From Mucilaginibacter sp. (lineage in GTDB: Bacteria; Bacteroidota; Bacteroidia; Sphingobacteriales; Sphingobacteriaceae), in contig NZ_JANYGQ010000034.1 of assembly GCF_025359345.1 (NCBI RefSeq), positions 87,225 through 151,224 of the forward strand: DNA of 64,000 nucleotides, read 5' to 3'. The notes under the pieces were generated by a model that had not been told where the DNA came from, made no database searches, and was given only the letters and a program-made list of their open reading frames with translations. Both the position numbers and the translations under genes were made by a program. Position 1 is the first letter of the stretch. Each line of letters begins with the position of its first letter. Of this stretch, positions 59,904-64,000 are shown in pieces.

Positions 59904-61076
59904 TTAAACCTCTTTTGGCTCGCGTTTGCTGCCAGTGTAAAGCTCATATTCCAACAACCGGCAGTCGAGCTTGCCGTTGTAAAACTCTATGCGGCGCGAT
60001 GCTTTTAATCCAATAACTTTTGCCAGGTCGGGGTTGCCGGTAAATACATAACCACGGTAGCCCAGGCAGTCTTTTTTCATAAAATCGCCAATGCGCTTGT
60101 AGGTAGCTTCCAGTTTGGTATGTACACCCAGGCGTTCGCCATATTCAGGGTTAAACATAATAACACCCGGTTCTTCGGGCACAGGCGTGTCGGCAAAATC
60201 GCAAACACTAAACTCAATCAGGTGATCCACGCCTGCGGTTTTGGCATTTTTTTGTGAGATATCTATTGCATCTTCCGAAATATCGGTGGCTATAATTTTA
60301 AAGCCGGTTTCTTTTTTTGCTTTATCTTTCAGTTTGCGGCGTTCGGTAAAAAACACCGTTTCGTCATAACCCATTATGTGCATAAAGCCATAATTCATCC
60401 TGAACAGGCCAGGATGCTTGTCGGTAGCCAGCAAAGCAGCCTCTATTGCCAACGTGCCTGAACCGCACATGGGGTTAATGAAAGTGCTTTTCCTATCCCA
60501 GTTGGTAGCCATTATGGTTGATGTGGCCAAAGCCTCCAGCATTGGGGCCTTTCCCGGAATTTTACGATAACTGTGTTTGGCCAATGTTTCGCCCGATGTA
60601 TCCAAAAATATATCGGCCTCGCTATCCTGCCAGTACAGGTGCACTACAGTTTTATTAGCTTCGGCGCCCGAATTCGGCCTTATACCCTTTACAGATTTTA
60701 TCCTGTCGACTATGGCATCCTTAACCTTCACATTTGCGAAAAGCGGTGTAAGAATATGTTCGTTATTTACGTTCGAGGTTACCGAAAAATACCCTGAAAA
60801 GTCAATGAGTTGCTCCCATTCAATGGTTAGCAGTTCTTCGTAAAGTTCTTTGGGGTCGGCAGCTTTAAAGCTTTTTATTAAATAAAGCACCTGGCTGGCG
60901 CAGCGCAGGTTTAAATTAAGCGCTATACAATCGGTAACGGTGCCCAAAAGCTCAACGCCGGTTTGAAAAACGCGAACGGGCTTAAAGCCTAAATCTTCAA
61001 CCTCCTGCTGCAGGTAAGGCGATAACCTTTTGTTGCAGGTTATGATTATTTTATTTTCAGTGTGGAAAACTTGCAT
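59904..61076 (-). CDS. THUMP-domain class I SAM-dependent RNA methyltransferase
   Basis: A 390-residue enzyme of the RlmL-N-terminal/YpsC type, expected to make m2G in 23S rRNA. Seen: N-terminal ferredoxin-like plus THUMP domain (about 1-165, with NLNLRCASQVLYLI), the methyltransferase motifs FINPMCGSGTLAIEAALLAT and IIATDISEDAIDISQKNAKTAG, and motif IV as FNPEYGERL, a variant of NPPYGERL. ATG at 61074-61076. Monocistronic, divergent from the DUF3127 gene. Confidence 0.88.
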   Translation of the reverse strand: MQVFHTENKIIITCNKRLSPYLQQEVEDLGFKPVRVFQTGVELLGTVTDCIALNLNLRCASQVLYLIKSFKAADPKELYEELLTIEWEQLIDFSGYFSVTSNVNNEHILTPLFANVKVKDAIVDRIKSVKGIRPNSGAEANKTVVHLYWQDSEADIFLDTSGETLAKHSYRKIPGKAPMLEALATSTIMATNWDRKSTFINPMCGSGTLAIEAALLATDKHPGLFRMNYGFMHIMGYDETVFFTERRKLKDKAKKETGFKIIATDISEDAIDISQKNAKTAGVDHLIEFSVCDFADTPVPEEPGVIMFNPEYGERLGVHTKLEATYKRIGDFMKKDCLGYRGYVFTGNPDLAKVIGLKASRRIEFYNGKLDCRLLEYELYTGSKREPKEV

Positions 61077-61157
61077 GATATTGTGCGAATTTATGAATTA
61101 AATACGCTCGATTTTACTTCTTAACTATTAACTTTACATTTTAAATTTTTTTGAATT

Positions 61158-61520
61158 ATGGAAGTTAAGGGTAAAGTACACGAAGTAGGGCCAACTGCAC
61201 AGGTAACCGAGTCGTTAAAAAAGAGAGAACTGATACTTGAATATATTGAAAATCCGCAATACCCGGAGTATTTAAAGTTTGAAGCGATACAAGACCGCTG
61301 CAATTTGCTCGACAATGTTAAGACTGGTGATGACGTTGAAGTATTCTTCAATTTAAAAGGCCGTCCATGGACAGACAAAACAGGCAAGAAGAGTTATTTC
61401 AACTCGATGCAGCTTTGGAAAATAAACGTATTGGCCGGAGCCGGAGCCGCTTCCACCCCTGAATATGCCCCGCCAGCTGACATTAGCGCAACGCCTGATG
61501 AGGATGATCTTCCTTTCTAA
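61158..61520 (+). CDS. DUF3127 protein with SSB-like acidic C-terminal tip
   Basis: A 120-residue protein of the DUF3127 family, predicted OB-fold (MEVKGKVHEVGPTAQVT to NSMQLWKINVL, about 1-92). Then a Ser/Ala/Pro-rich linker (93-113) and the tip DEDDLPF (114-120). This layout, OB-fold plus flexible linker plus acidic DDxPF end, mirrors single-stranded-DNA-binding protein and its protein-interaction tip. The nucleic-acid role is therefore inferred. ATG 61158; a perfect terminator follows. It is not the housekeeping SSB. Confidence 0.85.
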   Translation: MEVKGKVHEVGPTAQVTESLKKRELILEYIENPQYPEYLKFEAIQDRCNLLDNVKTGDDVEVFFNLKGRPWTDKTGKKSYFNSMQLWKINVLAGAGAASTPEYAPPADISATPDEDDLPF

Positions 61521-61567
61521 GATAAGTTTGCAGTTGCCGGTCGGCAGTTTGCAGTGATAAAAACTGA

Positions 61568-61597
61568 AAAGCCATTTGCTTAATTGCAAATGGCTTT
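61568..61597 (+). terminator. Rho-independent terminator after the DUF3127 gene
   Basis: Perfect 12-bp stem AAAGCCATTTGC / GCAAATGGCTTT with loop TTAATT, followed by CTTTTT. It lies 48 bases after the stop codon. Confidence 0.85.
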
Positions 61598-61674
61598 CTT
61601 TTTAGCTTTGGGTTCAACAAACTAACAGCTGTAAAATCGCGAATTTATCTTTTGTGGCAACAGCCTACAGCAAA

Positions 61675-62346
61675 CTATTCCTCCTTCATTATCCGCTTCA
61701 GCGAAATATTTTTGCCTTGTTTTACCTGTAGATAGTAAACACCATTTAGCCCTAATGCAAAGCTTTTGCTGAAAGCGCCGTTAGCTGTTTTTTCAGTCCA
61801 AAGGGTTTTTCCCTCACTGTCGCTTAATTTTACAACAGCTGGAGCCTTTGTTGCCAGGTCAAACGTTAACAAAATTTTGCCGCTCGAAAATTGCGGCGAA
61901 ATGTTTAAATCTTTAATATCAAATTTAGGCCCTTCTACATACTCCATCCGCTTTAAATCATCGTCAGTTGCTTCTGAAACGTGGAAGGTAAGGTGTGTTA
62001 CAACGCCGTCGTTATTGGTGTTTTCGTAATCGAAATTTTGGGTATTGCGGCGTTCGTGCCTGCGCATTTCCCGCATCGGCATGCGGTTAAAGCTCCGTTC
62101 GCCCGGTCGTACATCATCCGGGTTTTCATCGTTAAAGCGATAGCTGAAAGTCATTTTTTTGTTCCCGTCGCCCATTCTTCCACGCCTTGTCATTACCACC
62201 AGGCTGTCTTCAGCAATCAGGTGCCTGCCCATCATCGGCCCATCGCCATTTCCCTGTCCCCGTCTTCTGAATTCCATGCGCATTGTTTTTCCGCCGGTGG
62301 TATCAAGCCGTTTAAAAAAATGGTAACTATATATTAGTTGGGACAA
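61675..62346 (-). CDS. Protein with a T9SS type A-like C-terminal domain but no signal peptide
   Basis: Up to 223 residues. The last 75 residues (VKLSDSEGKTLWTEK...LGLNGVYYLQVKQGK) look like a type IX secretion sorting domain, which normally needs a Sec signal peptide; none is present. The frame opens with TTG at 62346. The first ATG is at 62283 (MRMEFRRRGQ), giving 202 residues, and a TACCTTTG element at 62351-62344 would overlap the TTG start, so 62283 is the likelier start. The Arg/Met/Gly-rich N-terminal half is unrecognised. Either a 5'-truncated secreted protein or a cytoplasmic reuse of the fold. Confidence 0.6.
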   Translation of the reverse strand: MSQLIYSYHFFKRLDTTGGKTMRMEFRRRGQGNGDGPMMGRHLIAEDSLVVMTRRGRMGDGNKKMTFSYRFNDENPDDVRPGERSFNRMPMREMRRHERRNTQNFDYENTNNDGVVTHLTFHVSEATDDDLKRMEYVEGPKFDIKDLNISPQFSSGKILLTFDLATKAPAVVKLSDSEGKTLWTEKTANGAFSKSFALGLNGVYYLQVKQGKNISLKRIMKEE

Positions 62347-62351
62347 AGGTA
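62344..62351 (-). promoter_or_regulatory. Predicted -7 element upstream of the T9SS-tail gene
   Basis: TACCTTTG on the minus strand, with TTTG 23 bases further upstream (62378-62375). This fits the Bacteroidetes promoter pattern and argues for translation from ATG 62283. Confidence 0.4.
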
Positions 62352-62381
62352 AATTAAAAATTTCGCATCATATGCAAATAG

Positions 62382-62406
62382 CCCCGAATGTCAAAAACGT
62401 TCGGGG
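62382..62406 (+). terminator. Hairpin with T-run in the divergent gap
   Basis: Ten-bp stem CCCCGAATGT / ACGTTCGGGG (one G-U) with loop CAAAA, then TTTTAT on the plus strand. No plus-strand gene lies directly upstream; it may end read-through or antisense transcription, or mark the boundary of accessory DNA. Confidence 0.55.
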
Positions 62407-62450
62407 TTTTATATTGTCTTTAATTGTGTAAATAAAAAAATATTTTTTTA

Positions 62451-62484
62451 TTTTGTTTTCCTAAATTGTTTTTTGTTATGTTTG
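62451..62484 (+). promoter_or_regulatory. Predicted promoter of the coiled-coil/winged-helix gene
   Basis: TTTTG at 62451-62455 and TATGTTTG at 62477-62484, 21 bases apart, match the Bacteroidetes -33/-7 pattern. Transcription would start near 62490, supporting translation from ATG 62508. Confidence 0.5.
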
Positions 62485-62507
62485 TACCGATAAACAATAT
62501 TAAACCA

Positions 62508-62957
62508 ATGGAAGATTTTGTTACACATTTAAAAAAGGAAAGAGATAGACTATTAAATCTTCTTTCGTCTGTTAATAATCTTTTGGCTGAATATGACAAG
62601 GGAGAAAAATCAACAGTAAGCAAAACCGAAATTACAGCAACGCAAAATACACAACCTGGTCCGCGTAAGCCTAAAAAAGCATCCTCACTAAAAGATAGTG
62701 TTAAGAATGTAGTATTGTCACTATCTGAATTTACAAGGTCAACAGAGATAACGGCTATGTTAGTAGACTTGTATCCCGACAAAGCAAATAATGATAAATT
62801 TCAAGTGCAGGTATCGGGTATCCTTAGCGATTTAGGTAAATCAAACCTAATTGGTAAATATCAATTTTCCGGAAGCAAAAAAGATACACTTTGGGGTAAA
62901 ACTGAATGGTTAAATAGCGATGGAACTGCAAAAGATGGATTTTTCAACATTATATAA
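62508..62957 (+). CDS. Small coiled-coil plus winged-helix-like protein, unknown function
   Basis: A 149-residue AT-rich gene product. Residues 1-38 form a coiled coil (VTHLKKERDRLLNLLSSVNN), 45-70 a Lys/Pro/Thr linker, and 72-140 look like a winged helix (SEFTRSTEITAMLVDLYP, VSGILSDLGKSNLIGKYQF). It could bind DNA, but no family is recognised. ATG 62508 follows a good promoter (62451-62484); the in-frame ATG at 62466 would overlap it. It lies just left of the IS1595-type transposase. Confidence 0.6.
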   Translation: MEDFVTHLKKERDRLLNLLSSVNNLLAEYDKGEKSTVSKTEITATQNTQPGPRKPKKASSLKDSVKNVVLSLSEFTRSTEITAMLVDLYPDKANNDKFQVQVSGILSDLGKSNLIGKYQFSGSKKDTLWGKTEWLNSDGTAKDGFFNII

Positions 62958-62962
62958 TAAAA

Positions 62963-62984
62963 GAGGCGACAAAATTGCCGCCTC
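62963..62984 (-). terminator. Hairpin after the coiled-coil gene
   Basis: GAGGCG...CGCCTC with inner CAA/TTG pairing. On the minus strand it is followed by TTTTATTAT, so it is best as a terminator of leftward transcription; on the plus strand it follows the stop at 62957 and may work weakly. Confidence 0.5.
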
Positions 62985-63002
62985 AAATAAGATACTTAGT
63001 AG

Positions 63003-63180
63003 GGTGTGGCTCCGTACAGCAAAGTTAAATGCTAATACTGTAGACCACATTAGAGTTGCAAATGGTACGAATAGCCTCATTAACTATGAGTAAACGTTGC
63101 CAGTAGTCACTCTGAACAGTGCAGGTTTTGCTTCAAGGGCGATAAAAAAGGCTATCCGAAAGGATGGCCTTTCCTGTTTT
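63003..63180 (+). ncRNA. Candidate structured noncoding RNA, or left end of the IS1595-type element
   Basis: A noncoding 180-base segment with several local hairpins: TACAGCA...TGCTAATACTGTA, CTCAT-TAACT-ATGAG, CACT...AGTG, ending in the strong GAAA-capped hairpin at 63147-63172. No ORF with a ribosome-binding site. Compared with nearby AT-rich sequence it is base-balanced. No known RNA family was recognised. It could instead be the subterminal region of the insertion sequence, whose right end is outside the window. Confidence 0.3.
63147..63172. terminator. Bidirectional hairpin terminator with GAAA loop
   Basis: Stem AAAGGCTATCC / GGATGGCCTTT (11 bp, one G-U) around a GAAA loop. On the minus strand it is followed by TTTTTT, giving a strong leftward terminator; on the plus strand CCTGTTTTG follows. 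It would insulate the transposase gene from upstream transcription. Confidence 0.7.
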
Positions 63181-63280
63181 GTTTAAAACAAACGTAACAA
63201 CTTTAATTCAATTTTACAAATACAGGCAAAAAAAGCAAAAGTATTTTCAAATAAATTAGGAAGTTATTGGGACAAATTAT

Positions 63281-63288
63281 TATATTTG
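63281..63288 (+). promoter_or_regulatory. Predicted -7 element of the transposase gene
   Basis: TATATTTG matches TAnnTTTG, 22 bases before the ATG at 63311. A -33 element at the usual distance is not evident, which would fit a weak transposase promoter. Confidence 0.35.
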
Positions 63289-63310
63289 TATAAGCAAACA
63301 AAGAAACACA

Positions 63311-64000
63311 ATGGCAACTCAATTTAAATCCCTGATACAAGTTTTAGACTTCTTTAAAGATGAAACAACTTGTGTAAAATACTTAGCTGCATCACGTTGG
63401 GATAATGAGCCAGCTTGCCCACATTGCGGTAATGTTGGTGCTTACATTACCAACAGGGGTTACAAATGCAAGGCTAAAGAATGCCACAAAAAATTCACTG
63501 TAACTACAGGTACTATTTTTGAAAACACAAAGATTTCATTACGTTTATGGTTTGCTGCAATGTATCTGTGTACCGCACACAAAAAAGGGATTTCATCTTT
63601 ACAGTTAAGCAGGGATTTAAATATCACTCAAAAAACAGCTTGGTTTTTATTACACCGCATACGTGAAATGTTAGCAAACAATGAAGCTACACAATTAGAA
63701 GGTGGTATTGAGGTTGACGAAACTTTCGTAGGTGGCAAAAACAAAAACCGCCACGCTAACAAAAAAATTGATGGTTCGCAAGGCCGTAGCGCTGCCGATA
63801 AAACTCCTGTTATTGGTATCGCTCAAAAATCAGAATATACAATTGTAGAACGTGACCATAAAGTAATTAAAGGCCGTAAAGTTCAAGAGCGTATTTATAC
63901 AAAATACTCAAACGTTACTTTACAAGTTGTGTCTGATACATCAGCCGAAACATTACACCCTATTATGTTCAAAAATGTAAAGGCTGATAGCAAAATAGTA
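63311..64000 (+). CDS. IS1595-family transposase, N-terminal part (runs off window)
   Basis: 230 codons open from ATG 63311 to the window end. Seen: a zinc-ribbon with CPHCGN near residues 36-41 and a second pair in CKAKECHKKFTVTTGTIFE, the IS1595/ISXO2-type opening; a helix-turn-helix (SLQLSRDLNITQKTAWFLLHRIRE), then GGIEVDETFVGG with the first catalytic Asp of the DDE domain, and a later VVSDTSAETLHP with a second Asp. It catalyses cut-and-paste transposition. The C-terminal third and right inverted repeat are not visible, so intactness is unknown. Confidence 0.9.
   Translation, partial: MATQFKSLIQVLDFFKDETTCVKYLAASRWDNEPACPHCGNVGAYITNRGYKCKAKECHKKFTVTTGTIFENTKISLRLWFAAMYLCTAHKKGISSLQLSRDLNITQKTAWFLLHRIREMLANNEATQLEGGIEVDETFVGGKNKNRHANKKIDGSQGRSAADKTPVIGIAQKSEYTIVERDHKVIKGRKVQERIYTKYSNVTLQVVSDTSAETLHPIMFKNVKADSKIV

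Noticed and set aside
62958..63310. tRNA or tmRNA gene in the structured segment
   Set aside because: No cloverleaf, no TTCRA arm and no CCA end could be found; only local hairpins.

Overview
The window looks like chromosome of a Bacteroidetes (Bacteroidota) bacterium, most likely Sphingobacteriaceae close to Mucilaginibacter or Pedobacter. The support is family content (OMP_b-brl_3 barrel, GLPGLI protein, two-component propeller kinase, T9SS-type sorting tail, GxxExxY protein, DUF3127, DUF4407), upstream elements fitting the Bacteroidetes -7 consensus TAnnTTTG, and many dispersed palindromic intergenic repeats. No rRNA, tRNA or CRISPR array was seen.

Layout. 1-6891 (minus) is a branched-chain amino acid operon, ilvD-ilvB-ilvN-(O-methyltransferase)-ilvC-(GxxExxY protein)-leuA, with leuA cut by the window edge. 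A good promoter with an adjoining 18-bp palindrome lies upstream of ilvD. Every gap between its genes carries a different repeat, and the GxxExxY gene sits between perfect 20-bp inverted repeats. 7443-10190 is a multi-PAS histidine kinase. 10481-12494 (minus) is an ECF sigma / membrane protein / S41-like protease operon. 12870-16445 encodes an outer-membrane barrel and a GLPGLI protein. 16744-24013 is an accessory stretch: an orphan membrane protein between direct repeats, an AT-rich HD plus Hsp90-like ATPase protein, a gene remnant, a lipoprotein and a metallophosphoesterase. 24335-27850 is a periplasmic-propeller sensor kinase. 28305-33542 holds a sigma factor, a TPR anti-sigma candidate, a His-rich lipoprotein and a convergent TPR-CHAT (caspase-like) protein.

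33617-42288 has a lipoprotein, an MscS channel, a PAS/GAF sensor that ends after its HisKA-like helices, an SDR, a prohibitin/small membrane protein/rhodanese operon and a DUF4407 protein. 42612-48934 has a beta-helix protein, M61 and M28 peptidases and a membrane protein. 49324-55382 is a molybdenum hydroxylase operon of the PaoABC type with two tandem large subunits. 55568-59090 has two polytopic membrane proteins bracketed by 147-bp MITE copies, then DNA polymerase IV. 59314-62346 has a TonB-C-like protein, a THUMP RNA methyltransferase, a DUF3127 protein with an SSB-like tail and a protein with a T9SS-like tail but no signal peptide. The right edge is AT-rich accessory DNA with a small coiled-coil/winged-helix gene, a hairpin-rich intergenic segment and the start of an IS1595-type transposase.

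The most notable items are the HD-Hsp90-like ATPase gene, the inverted-repeat-bounded GxxExxY cassette inside the ilv-leu operon, the sigma/CHAT neighbourhood, the duplicated molybdopterin subunits, and at least five families of structured dispersed repeats, one of which shows compensatory base changes in a hairpin.
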